64,000 nucleotides of DNA from Silene conica (Eukaryota > Streptophyta > Magnoliopsida > Caryophyllales > Caryophyllaceae), in NCBI GenBank assembly GCA_029255685.2, contig CM055315.2, positions 25,611,501 through 25,675,500 of the forward strand, in the 5' to 3' direction. This document shows positions 48,601 through 60,055 of this stretch, in pieces. The first letter of the stretch is position 1. Every line of letters begins with the position of its first letter. The notes under the pieces are model-generated. The model searched no databases. It worked only from the letters and a program-made list of their open reading frames with translations, and was not told the DNA's origin. The position numbers and the translations under genes were made by a program.

Positions 48601-49362
48601 GAATTAGATAAAAACTATGTAGCATTTTTTATGATTCAAATAAAAAACAATCCAAATTTAACCCCACAATACCAACTTCTAGTACCTAATCTAATTTAGG
48701 TAGCATTTTTGTTGTCTTTCTAGTATGAGTACCAGTACTAAACTCTCAACTATCAGACACTAATCTTCATTTTGCAAGTTCATTAAATTAATATACAACT
48801 AATATTTTCATCTAATACCATATTAAATCAAGCTAACCTAATTTAATAAATCTCACATAATCAACCCATCAATCGAATTGGAGAAGTTGAGTGCAAAATA
48901 GATACTTTTCATTCACGTCAATTAGTTCGATTATTGTCGGTTCAGATATATTCGGGTTCAACTCTCATTCGGTTATTATTGATTTCGATTTAGTTTTGGT
49001 TCCATTCGGATTGAGTCGGGCTTCGAGTACACTTTTGGTTACTCGTATCGGGTGTTCGATCGGTTATCAATTCAGGTATTTTCAATCAGTTTTTCGGGTT
49101 TTGGTTTATTTTATCAGGTCTAGTTTTAGCTAACCTAAATATTAAATCCATATCCCATTAGATGGGTTTGGGACAATTCAGGTCAAATTCTTTAGACGGG
49201 GTCAGTTTTTACCAACCCTAGTTGAACATAAAGGGTAGTACTTAGTACTTAGTAGAGGTAAATATGTATGAATTACTGGATTAGACTAAGCTAAATGTAG
49301 TGAATGAAGCTGACTTAACACATGGGTAATAGATAAATTGATGACTCTCGGGACTCAAAAGT

Positions 49363-49560
49363 GTTTAATCACTATTAATGTTGATGTAAATTGATACTCC
49401 TGGTAATTTTTAAATGTATGAAGTTCTGGTTTGGTTGCAATATTATCCATCCCTGCTGCAAGAATTTCGCCGTTATCAGTGACAGTATTTACATTATTGC
49501 GATGATAGGCTGCATCAACTCCTATTAGTCGACTCCATCTACGATTAGATTAAAATTGCG
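49363..49560 (-). pseudogene. Possible captured exon in E3 (minus strand)
   Basis: A ~65-codon open stretch on the minus strand encodes a normally composed segment (SNRRWSRLIGVDAAYHRNN, then TVTDNGEILAAGMDNIATK) in otherwise AT-rich DNA. It has no start codon and runs to a TGA. Splice sites are not clear. It could be part of a captured gene or chance. Confidence 0.3.
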
Positions 49561-49810
49561 TATATATAATTGATTGGAATAGAGAGTGTACTTGGCGAAA
49601 CACAAAGCGCAAGTGTTTGCTAGTAGTAATAGTGACGTGAAGTTGAAGCTTGCTGATGTCAATTTGGAGAATTTTGAGTGCAAAATTGGAGAGAGACGGA
49701 GTGTTTGGTTGTTTATTTAATGAAATCCGGTTCCTCCATCTTATAATAAATCAATGGTTGAGGCGTGTTCTCACCGTATGCACCGAATGATCGTTCTCAC
49801 CGGATCTTGC

Positions 49811-50304
<494 letters not shown>

Positions 50305-50392
<88 letters not shown>
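50305..50392. repeat. (TA)n microsatellite
   Basis: About 88 bp of TA; the flanks ggatcccaaccc and gggttgggatcc are complements. Confidence 0.97.
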
Positions 50393-50396
<4 letters not shown>

Positions 50397-50767
50397 TGGG
50401 ATCCGGTGAGAACCACCTTACAATGAGAACCGGTGAGAACTCTCCCTTACGGAGTTTGTTTAAAAAAATTAATGACATAATTGGATTCGGCATGACATTT
50501 TATAGCTAGAGAACATACTCCCAAGTCTAGAAAATAAATACTAGTGACGGAAATCAAGGTGAGATACGTTTTATTTATTTGCATGGACCTACTATCTGTT
50601 TTTTCTTATCTATCATTTTTCCGCCACTACTATTTATTTTCTAGACCAACAAATATGTTCTCTAGCCATAAAATTCCATGCCGAATCCAATTATGTCATT
50701 AATTTTTTTAAAAAAACTCTGTAAGGAAGAGTTCTCACCGGTTCTCATTGTAAGGTGGTTCTCACCG
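50393..50767. mobile_element. Element C4, foldback MITE, right tip lost
   Basis: gggttgggatccggtgagaa at the left. The right end stops at ttctcacc and passes straight into a short TA tract, lacking ggatcccaa. Same interior as C1 and C3. Confidence 0.75.
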
Positions 50768-50781
50768 TATATATACATATA

Positions 50782-51344
50782 GGGTCGGGATCCGGTGAGA
50801 ACCACCCTTATAATGAGAACCATGAGAACCCTCACTAAATCTCCACCAAATCTCGCTTCGAAAGTTTCGATGGATCATTTACCATTAGTTTAGCCTATTC
50901 AAATACACACTTTATTATCATTAAACAAAAAAATTTGATTTTATTAACAAAATATATACTTAGTGTACCAAAATACAATTAGGCATATTAAAACGACTAT
51001 AAATGCACGAAAACAACCACTACGTGCATGAAATTTTTTACATGCATGAAAATGATTACTAGGTGCATGAAATAATAGGCTATACGTGCATTAAAACGAG
51101 TTATAGGTGCATGAAAAATCATAGATACGTCAAAATCGGTAGTAGGTGCATGAAATTTAATAAAACGTATCTCGCCTCGATTTCCGTCACTAGTATATAT
51201 TTTCTAGACCAAGAAATATGTTCTCTAACCATAATAAAATTCCATGCCGAATCCAAATATGTCATTAATTTTTTTTAAAAAAGTTCGTATGGTAGAGTTC
51301 TCACGGTTCTCATTATATTGGTGGTTCTCATATGATCCAAATTC
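50782..51344. mobile_element. Element D2, inverted relative to D1
   Basis: gggtcgggatccggtgagaa at the left and ttctcatatgatccaaattc at the right; the interior has the tgcatgaaa tandem units in reverse sense to D1. Confidence 0.72.
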
Positions 51345-51350
51345 TATACA

Positions 51351-51910
51351 GAATTGGGATCCTATGAGAACCACCAATATAATGAGAACCATGAGAACTC
51401 TACCTTACGAACTTTTAAACAAAAAATTAATGACATATTTGGATTCGGCATGGAATTTTATGGTTAGAGAACACATTTCTTGGTCCAAAAAATATATTCT
51501 AGTGACGGAAATCGAGGTGAGATACGTTTTATTAATTTTCATGCACCTACTACCGATTTTTACGTATCTATCATTTTTCATGCACCTAGAACTTGTTTTA
51601 ATGCACGTAGAGCCTATTATTTCATGCACCTAGTAGTCATTTTCATGCATGTAAAAAATTTCATGCACGTAGTGGTCGTTTTAGTGCATTTATAGCCGTT
51701 TTAGTATACCTAATTGTATTTTAGTACACTAAGTATATATTTTGTTAATAAAATCAATAAATTTTGTTTAATGATACTAAAGTGTGTATTTAAATAAGTT
51801 AAACTAATGCTAAATGATCCATCGAAACTTTCGAAACGAGATTTGGTGGAGATTTTGTGAGGGTTCTCATGGTTCTCATTATAAGGGTGGTTCTCACCGG
51901 ATCTCGACTC
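51351..51910. mobile_element. Element D3, head-to-head with D2
   Basis: gaattgggatcctatgagaa at the left and ttctcaccggatctcgactc at the right. D2 and D3 form a ~1.13-kb palindrome separated by only tataca. Confidence 0.75.
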
Positions 51911-51969
51911 TATACATATATATATACATATATACATATATATATATACATATATACATATATATATAC
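51911..51969. repeat. Imperfect (TA)n/(TACA) tract
   Basis: tatata with regular ca interruptions between D3 and element G. Confidence 0.92.
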
Positions 51970-52422
51970 AGCGGAGATCCGGTGAGTCTAGGGTTTTAAA
52001 TGAGTCCGTCCTATCAATTCAGACGGTCCGATCTAAACAAATGGACGCACAGGATTATGACACCTTGCAATGACGTGTAAGAATTTGGGGTTGAACAAAA
52101 CCGTCGAAAATTTGAACTGTTCCAAAAAAACTGATTTTCAACTTCTCTCTCCTCTTTATCTCTCCTAATAACTAAAACCCTAAAATCGAAAAACCTGTTG
52201 TAATAATAATTTGCATAATCAAATCCAGGAACAAAATCACTTGATTGAGATCAATCGTAAGTAAAACTCGAAATTTGAATCTCGCTTTCGTTATGTATAA
52301 ACTTCTTTTCTTAATACTTTAATTCTGATTGTTTTTCTGTACATAATTTAGGAACATTGTGATGTTATAATGATGAACTGATACATTATTTACAACAAAA
52401 ATGCAGGAATCATACAAGAATA

Positions 52423-52581
52423 ATGGCAAAAAAGGTTAAAAACAAAGCTTCAAGTCCGAAAAACAAGAAGTTAAAAAGGAAAATAAACGAAGTAGAAGAT
52501 GAAGAACTTCTTTCCAATTGGAAGAAACAGAAAGTGACTTCGAAGAAAGGTGAAATGGAAATCGTTGATAAATCTGCATAA
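52423..52581 (+). CDS. Lysine-rich N-terminal exon of the Ulp1-like gene (or a separate short ORF)
   Basis: A probable non-coding first exon precedes 52258 (ATCG|TAAGT-type donor) and AAATGCAG at ~52406 precedes this exon. From the ATG it encodes MAKKVKNKASSPKNKKLKRK and reaches TAA after 52 codons. The basic sequence resembles a nuclear-localisation segment. A splice before the TAA could join it to the exon at 52941; no strong donor stands out, so its role is uncertain. Confidence 0.4.
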   Translation: MAKKVKNKASSPKNKKLKRKINEVEDEELLSNWKKQKVTSKKGEMEIVDKSA

Positions 52582-52940
52582 AAAAAAGGATACAAAAATA
52601 TGTATCATTCCTAATAGATTCAAGTTCATTTTGGGTTATTTGAATCTGTTACTGTAACCACTGTGCATGTTACACTTATTCAGTGTGCATGTTACACTTA
52701 TTCAGTGTGTATGTTACACTTATTCAGTGTGTATGTATCATAAATTGTTATTCGCATTTTACAGTTACTTAATTTGCATTTTATTGTTACTCAGTGTGTA
52801 TGTTACACCAATATTTACTAAATTTGTCATTGTTACTGTTGTTGTTGTTGTTGTTGGTGTTGTCGTCGTTGTTATTATTGTTGTTAAATGCTGTTGTTGT
52901 TACTGTTATTGTTTTGTAATATATATAGTTTATGTGGCAG

Positions 52941-55900
52941 GCCTGTTGAATTTGTAGTTAAATGTCGATCAACAACTTTGGTCGAAATTATGAACAACTT
53001 CACAGATGACCAGAAAAAAGCCGTTGAAGACATCGGTTTTGGGGGCTTGTTGGAATTGAAAATAACAGAATTACCAAAGGGCATATTAAAATGGGTGATA
53101 CATGCATTCAACCAAAACAGCTGCATGTTCAAAGTTTCTTCAACGAAGGAATTTATTCTGAATAAGCATAACGTTTATGACTTTTTCATGTTACCTAAGA
53201 AAGGTAACGAAGTAGAGTTTACACCAATTGGTCGTTCTAAACAGTCAGCAGAAGAACCTTTGAAAGAACAGTGGCATAGAAGGTTAGGCTTAGGAGGAAC
53301 AACATAGATGATTAAGATGAACGACTTATCTGACAAATTAAGGCGGACAACTGATAGTGGAGATAACTTTAAGCGGATGTTTGTGCTCTACAGTATGTGT
53401 GCCTTTCTTAGCACCAAACAAGAGTCATATACTAGACTTCAAGCTGCTTAACGCTGTCGAAGATGTTGCGCAAATCAGACATCTAGATTGGTGCAAGTAC
53501 GTGTTTTATAAGTTGGTTACAACGGTTACAGAGTTTAAAGGTGGTGTTAAGAACTTGTGTGGATGCACATTGTTCCCCATGCTGGCATACATGCATAGAA
53601 TAGAGTTTAGAGGAGACGTGCAGCCAACTGAACTCCCACTAATACATCATTGGACAGACGACAAGCTGAAGAAAAGGGTACGTGATGAGAAACAAGTAGG
53701 ATGCTTGGGAGGTGGGACAATGACAAAGACAATATATCCAATTTGTGGGGGCAAACCAGTGGCTAGTTCTAAAAAGGATGGAAGTCGGAGAACTGCACTT
53801 CAGAGAGGGAAAATGTATGTGACAATGGAACTAACTCCAGGGATTGAATCAGACGACCAGCTAAAGAAGAGGGCCATTGATGTAAGTTCATTTAAAATGG
53901 TTGTTATTGTAATGTTGAATTCTGTGAAAATAGTTAGATAGCACTAACATTTATATTTTCTGCATGTGTTGTTTTTCAGGACATTCATTTGCTTTTCCTT
54001 GAGATGAAAAGGGATTCTGACCTTTTCCATGCTAGGAATATTGATCGTATGAACACGTTTAGGCAAAAAGTAGGGTCAACATCAGGTGTCGCTGATGAAA
54101 GAAATGCAGCGTCGAGTACACCGGCTGCTCCAACAGAAACTCAGCAACTGTACAACAACCCTATTTTCCATGCGTATATGGACGAGCTGGTGAAGAGGAC
54201 AAAACATGCCAAAAGCCTTTCTATACCTTCTTTTGAAGAGTTTGAAGAGATATTAAATGCATACAAAACCTCCTTGGATGAAGAAGAAGAACGAAATGCT
54301 ACAAAGACAAACGAGTGACAAGATAATATTGGAAAAGGCTTAGAAGAAATCGTTCTAAACATAGTAAAAGGAAGTTGGAAAAGATGTTGTAAAGGAGAAA
54401 GGGACGTCTACTGAGTAGACATCAGACAAGGACGAGGGGCGGACTACACATGTTACAAACAGTAGCGATTTCAGCTACTTGTCTGATTATGTCGCTCACG
54501 GTGCAGAAATGGTAAAGAGTCCATGCATTCATGAAGAAGAAAACAAAAATGAAAATTCAGACGACAACGAAGACAAAGAAGCTGATATGCATTATTATCT
54601 ACTTCACACAACTAAAGAATAAGATTGTATGTCGCTGATGGACTATGATTTCGGGTGTTTACTGGAATGTGGATATGAACAAGACGAAGTTATTCTGCTG
54701 TCGCAGTATATGATTCACCATAGTGAAGTGATGAGTCCTCTACTTAGACTGAGGAAAGAGGTGGTCGATTACTGTTATCTAACAGACCATAACTACGTGA
54801 ATGAGTAAGTACACATTTGAACTGGTTACATTAGTATATATTTTGTATACTTTCTTCATCGACATTTGCATATTGCATGTTAATATGTTTTTTTTTTTTA
54901 CAGTGAGAGACTAGCAACATATGGATTACTGCACTTTATGGCAAAGGATGATGCAAAAAGTATGATGGCAGATGAGTTGATAACAACATCTGTCATAGAA
55001 TGTTGGTCAATTATGCTTAATGAAATGATTGAGATGAAGGTGATGGTTGATGACCCATCCAGATTATACATGGGGATTAATCATATGGTATGTTACTCTA
55101 AAGGTGTATTGATGTTACAGTAGTTAAAGTTCTATGTTACACTGTTGATATGTTGTATATTATTCTGAAGGTTAATACATGTTATAGTAATATAATTTGT
55201 ATGTTATACTGTTGATCTTTTTGTTATAAAATTTATATTTCAGGAACAAGTCATGAACTATATGACAGCCAAAGATGACCAAAAAGAAGAATATATACAA
55301 GAAGTATTTAATGCATGGAAAGGATGGGAGCAGTGTTGCAAACGTCCGTTGAAATGAGATTCTCAAATGGTAAGAAAAAAAATATGGGAGCAGTTTTTAC
55401 AAATGAGCAAGTATTAGATTGGACAACTGCAAAAACATCTAAAAATACATTGTTTATTAATGTTTTCGTAGGTATTCATTCCAATGTTATTTAACAAGCA
55501 CTACTTCTGTGCTTGTATAAATTTCATTGACAAGACGATTGACTACTTAGACAACAGAGAGTACGGAGGGGTCTTTACAGAAAATGCGTTCGTTGACATG
55601 GCGATGACAACAGTACGTTTCATGTGACTTTTGCAATAGCAAAATTTGATATATTTATTGCATGCTCGGTAAACAAAGTATCTGAAATGTAAATTTTGTT
55701 GTGATGCAGGCCCATATGTTTGGAACATTTCTGGAAGTAAACGGTCATGCAAAAGACGAAAGGGTTAAAAGTTTTCCAATGAGGAACGTGGAATTCAAGT
55801 GGAAGTCTACAGAATTGGATGACAATGTCGACTGTGGAGTGTTTCTAATGTTTCACATGATATTTTACATCGGCACGCCCTTTGATTGTGACCTTGGAAA

Positions 55901-56076
55901 TGCCACAACGAGGATTATGTATCGGGCAGAGATATTAACGATACTTGTCATGAGTGAGCTGAACACCATAAGAGATAAACTGATGGAAAAAGTTGACGAA
56001 AACAGACCTCAAAGAGAAACTTTGCTGCCTATGTTTGTTGAGAAGCGTAGGAAAATCGCTAAAGAGGAAGCAAAGA
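52941..56076 (+). pseudogene. Ulp1/C48 SUMO-protease-like gene, domain 1 (catalytic triad kept)
   Basis: Exons begin at 52941 after TGGCAG. The N-terminal part (DDQKKAVEDIGFGGLLELKI) and the following region match the leader domain common to plant Ulp1-like transposon genes. Later exons (54904-55087, 55244-55370, 55472-55612, 55710-56076) hold the C48 fold with His at 55499 (HYFCACINF), Asp at 55550 (YLDN) and Cys at 55833 (DNVDCGVF). Introns have GT/AG. Disruptions: TAG at 53305, a frameshift near 53410, TGA at 54316, TAA at 54619 and TGA at ~55355. If active it would cleave SUMO or similar conjugates. Confidence 0.72.
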
Positions 56077-56179
56077 GTAAGTGGCTAGTTAAAATCTGTT
56101 GTAATACAGATTATTTTTGCTTACATTTGGATGGAAACGGTAAATGATAAATGTTTTGTTTGCACGAATTGAAAAGCAG

Positions 56180-57968
56180 GAGTTGAGCAGGAACGTTTAT
56201 GGTCAACACCGAAAGCGAAGGACCACAAAAGCTGTGATGAATACCTGAAGACACCTATATCAGTATTGGGCAGTCGCATAAAGGGGACATCAGATGGGAT
56301 TGGCTGCACCTTATACTGCGGAGAAGCAGAACCTGATTCGTTCCTTGCTTCTGTCAAAATTTATGAGAAATAATAAATCGCGGTTGTCTTTAATGTTGAG
56401 CATGAGGAAGAAAGTGGTTGATTATTGCCTCCTGGACGACTACACATTTGATCAGAGGTAATGTAAAACTAACTTTTATCTACTTTAAAACAAATATAAT
56501 TTAACATGTAGAAAGATGTTAACCACAATATATTTTAACAGTGAACCCGTGGTCGTTTTTAATGCACAAAAAAGTTTGACGAGGGAAGATATACAAACAT
56601 TGCTACCAACAGTACATCTAAATCCGAATGTCGTGGAGTGTTGGGCTGTTCTGCTGAACAATATAGCACATACTGAGAAAGGAGAAAAAACAATTATGTG
56701 TTTTGGAATAAACCACATGGTAAACAATCAGGCCTAATTTTATGTTGTTACTGTGGTTTTAAATGTATGTTACAGTGATTTTAAATGTCTGTTACAGTGA
56801 TGGAGTAAGTATGTTACTGTGTTTGACTAAGTATGTTATGTTTAATTTCATGTTGTTAACTTGATTTTAAATGTCTGTTACAGTGATTGACTAAGTTTGT
56901 TACTGTGATTGACTAAGTATGTTATGGAAAATTTCATGTTGTTAACATGATTTTAAATGTATGTTACATTGATTAATTCAGTATGTTACTGTGATTTATT
57001 TGGTATGTTACTGTGATTGAAACTGTATGTTACTTTGATTAAGTATGTTGTTGCGAATTTCATGTTGCTGTTACTGTGATTTAGATTGTATGTGACAGTG
57101 ATTGAGTCAGTATGTTATTGTGAATTCCTTGTTACTGTTACTGTGATTTAAATTGTATCTTACTGTGATTGTAAATGTCAGGATGATGTCAATGCTCTGG
57201 TTGAAACAAAACACAATGGTACACAGGTTGATACACAGACTAACAGTTTGTTTCAGAGTTGGGATAAGTTTATAGCTGAAAACCTGGTGTGCAATATTGA
57301 GGCAGACCTGTTTTTATCCCGCTGTATGATGGAAGACCCTTCTTTTGCATGACTGTCGACATGTTAGGAAAGAAGGTTGATGTACTAGACTGTATACTTC
57401 ATAAATCATGGAAGGATAGTACGACGTATGATATTACAAGAGTAGTGGTATGTTTCAATAAATCTATATCATATTTAAAATACAGATTTTGGAATGGTTT
57501 TAGCGCGCTGCCTAAAACATTGTTGTCTTGATTAATGTAGGCCGGTGTACTCAGTGACTACTTGGAGAATAGAGGAGTGAAGGATGCAAATGCAATCACG
57601 GAATTTCCTATCCTTGAGACTAAATTGCCATGGCGGTCAAATGATGTAATTGATGAAGAATCAGGATGCTTTTTGATGATGCACATGATCGCGTATGAAG
57701 GGAACCGTATGAATCTCAACTAGGCAAGAAGATTACAAGGCGAGTATTTTGTGTTGAAATGGCAGCAGCACTGGTGTTGGCAGATATAAATGCGAAGCGA
57801 GCTGAAGTAATTGCAAAGGTGAATGAACTGAAGAGTGGCAAAGAAGACATGTGGTTGAAAATTAAGCGCAGAAGGGATGGATTCGTTGAAGACAAAGCGG
57901 AAACTGTTGTACCCAAACCGAACATAACTGAGATCCATGTGCTTCGGACAGGTGCAAAGACATTGTAA
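56180..57968 (+). pseudogene. Second, degenerate Ulp1/C48-like domain in tandem
   Basis: After a linker (ERLWSTPKAKDHKSCDEYL) the gene repeats the exon pattern of domain 1: MRKKVVDYCLLDDYTF parallels LRKEVVDYCYLTDHNY, then VVECWAVLLNN parallels VIECWSIMLNE, both ending in GINHM at a donor. In the catalytic exons His is replaced by Pro (57337, RPFFCMTVDM), Asp is kept (VLDC) and Cys by Ser (57661, EESGCFLMMHM). Frameshifts occur near 57316 and 57720. The tail to 57968 is basic and helical (ADINAKRAEVIAKVNELK). It looks like a non-catalytic duplicate. Confidence 0.65.
56745..57180 (+). repeat. Intronic tandem repeats of the Ulp1-like gene
   Basis: Degenerate ~27-30 bp units of gtatgttactgtgattgact fill the intron before 57182. 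A similar 27-bp unit (cagtgtgcatgttacactta) repeats about four times at 52660-52735. Confidence 0.75.
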
Positions 57969-58769
57969 ACATATGGGAGGAGGGGTAAACATACAGTAAA
58001 CAGAGAAGGCTATCCCAAGAAATGAAACGACGGAAAAGGAAGATGCAGAACATGATTGAACATATGTTAATGTATTAGGCTAGTTAAAGTGAAACTTCTT
58101 ACAAGACTGACTTATTGTTAATGTATTAGGCTAGTTAAGGTCAGGTCATTTGATTGTCAATTGTGTTCCATTCATTTGAATCAAAACATTCCAAACAAAT
58201 ATTATGGTTATTATTTTGGTTTGACAAATGTTACTTTCTTATTCATGTGATGAATGGTGTAATTTCTATAACAGTATTAAGCTGTTACAGTAATAATGTA
58301 ATGATGTTACTGTGACACTGTGTTGTTGTTAGAGTGACAACTTCAGATAATAATGAAAATTTGAAAAATTGAGGTTTCGCATTAATGATGAATCAGTGTC
58401 TTCCATTTATGAAGAGAAACACAACAGTTCCAAAAAATAGTGAACACTACAACATTATTTAGGTGTTACAGTGAACACTACACCATTATTAACCTGTCAC
58501 TGTGACATTACAACAGTATTAACCTGCTACTGTAACACTATAATAGTAACACTGTAACACTATAACAATAAAGCAGTAAATGAAAAATCTATTAATGTCC
58601 ATCCTTGTCACCACGAATCCAATAGTCGGATCACCATCAAATCAAATAACATCATCATCTTCTGAAGATTCCTGTTACAAAGAACAAAATTCCAAAATGT
58701 TGTTAAGTATACAATATTTAAGAAAGAAGGCAAAGACGTAATCAAATAAAGTTTAAGGAAGAATACATC
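57969..58769. other. 3' part of element G before the copia insertion
   Basis: Two copies of gttaatgtattaggctagtt lie at ~58065 and ~58115, followed by tgttacagtaa-rich sequence. On the minus strand an acceptor TTTGTAACAG precedes a short acidic exon-like stretch ending ESSEDDDVI-stop (58676-58648). This could be the last exon of an opposing gene cut by the LTR element; support is weak. Confidence 0.35.
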
Positions 58770-60041
58770 TGTTGGGAAATGTGTCCTCAACAATAGTGCG
58801 ATCACATAATTAAATCTCATGACGAGAATGCGCAAGGGATGATACGAAATTATATAGTCAAATGACCAACATTAATCAGTAATGATTGGCTAGCTAGAGT
58901 TTGACATTACTGTCGTATGACGGTGGTGGTCAGTTGATCCCTTTAGGTCACACCTATAGGACAATTCCCTTAATTGATAAACTGATCAAGGGTATATTGA
59001 TACGAGTTGATCAGATTCCTTAAAATAGAATATCGAGAAATCAGAGGTTAAATCTTAATGTAAGATTTATGTTTGAAATTGAAACGTGTCAATTGTTAAA
59101 CATTAATCGATGTTTATGAAATATCGAAATTAGAATGAATCGGGTTGATTATTAGTACAAGTGTTGTAAATCGTATTGACGATTATTGAAATGACCAATT
59201 TATAAATCAGTAATTACGAATTACTAAGTCATTTTGTTAAATATGATTTAATTAATTTATAAATAATATTTATTTGATAAATATGTATTTTAAATTAATA
59301 CAATTGTATTTTGTGTCATGGTTTGTCACATGTCACATACAATTGTACAATATGACATTTATAATATGAAAGTCCATATTATCTATTTGGTGTTATGGGT
59401 GCCGTTTTGGGAGATGGTTTAAAGGGCCTTGAATTATTGAATTAATGTCCTTAAACATCATAATTAAGGTAGCTTTTAATCCTAATTATAGCCTTGCATG
59501 CCTAGGTTATTGGATAGATAAAAAGCAACTAACATTCCTTTCCCCATGTAAGGCCTCACGACACCCCAACATCAACCACCATATATCTTGTTATTAGTAC
59601 ACAAGATCATTCATTCCTTATGTAAGTTTTTGGTTTTTCTAGTGTGAGAAAAACTACCAAAACCTCTCAAAATATTATCTCAAATATTAACATAATAAGA
59701 TTATATTATTAATACCACAATAGTTGTAGTATTCTTATATTATTTATTCTAATAAGAGATTAGAATATTACTTAAGGAAAACCGATTGTTTCACCTAGCT
59801 ATTGTTAGTTTCGGTTTTAAGGGATTGTCTAGGGTGCATCACAAAGGAGGTAATCTACCTTGGTTACTTGGTTGGAGGATCATCCTAGCATAGAGTTGGA
59901 CCGAATGTAAGGGTTCAACCATGTTATTTCCGCATATTATTTAGCATGCATAAGATCTTGTAATAACTAATTAAAATGTTAGTTAGTAAATTCATATTAG
60001 TATGACTAATATTTAGGGCGTGTAAGAAATAAAACCTTACA
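58770..60041 (+). repeat. 5' LTR, 1,272 bp
   Basis: It starts TGTTGGGAAATGTGTCCTC and ends ACCTTACA, immediately before attggtatcagagc. Confidence 0.85.
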
Positions 60042-60043
60042 AT

Positions 60044-60055
60044 TGGTATCAGAGC
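60044..60055 (+). other. Primer binding site
   Basis: TGGTATCAGAGC, complementary to initiator tRNA-Met, two bases after the LTR. Confidence 0.93.

Larger units (their letters stand above)
51970..58769 (+). mobile_element. Element G: Ulp1-bearing element, left end only
   Basis: The left end gcggagatccggtgagtcta continues gggttttaaatgagtccgt, a variant of the same end as the smaller elements, next to a TA-rich tract. No matching right end is seen before the copia LTR at 58770, which seems to have inserted into it. The cargo is a multi-exon gene with two Ulp1-like domains. Ulp1-carrying Mutator-like elements are known in plants (for example the Kaonashi/KI-MULE group). That placement is inference, because no transposase or right TIR is visible. 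Confidence 0.45.

Noticed and set aside
48891..49133. 80-codon frame rich in Ser/Phe/Val in E3
   Set aside because: Derived from ttcggt/ttcgggtt-type simple sequence common in plant intergenic DNA; no motif.
52667..52957. Hydrophobic Val/Leu-rich frame upstream of the Ulp1-like exon
   Set aside because: It reads through 27-bp and gttgtt repeats in an intron; the acceptor at 52940 marks the real exon start.
58608..58835. 75-codon minus-strand frame across the start of the copia LTR
   Set aside because: Spans the LTR junction, so it cannot be an ancestral gene; only the short acidic exon-like part was kept as a weak idea.
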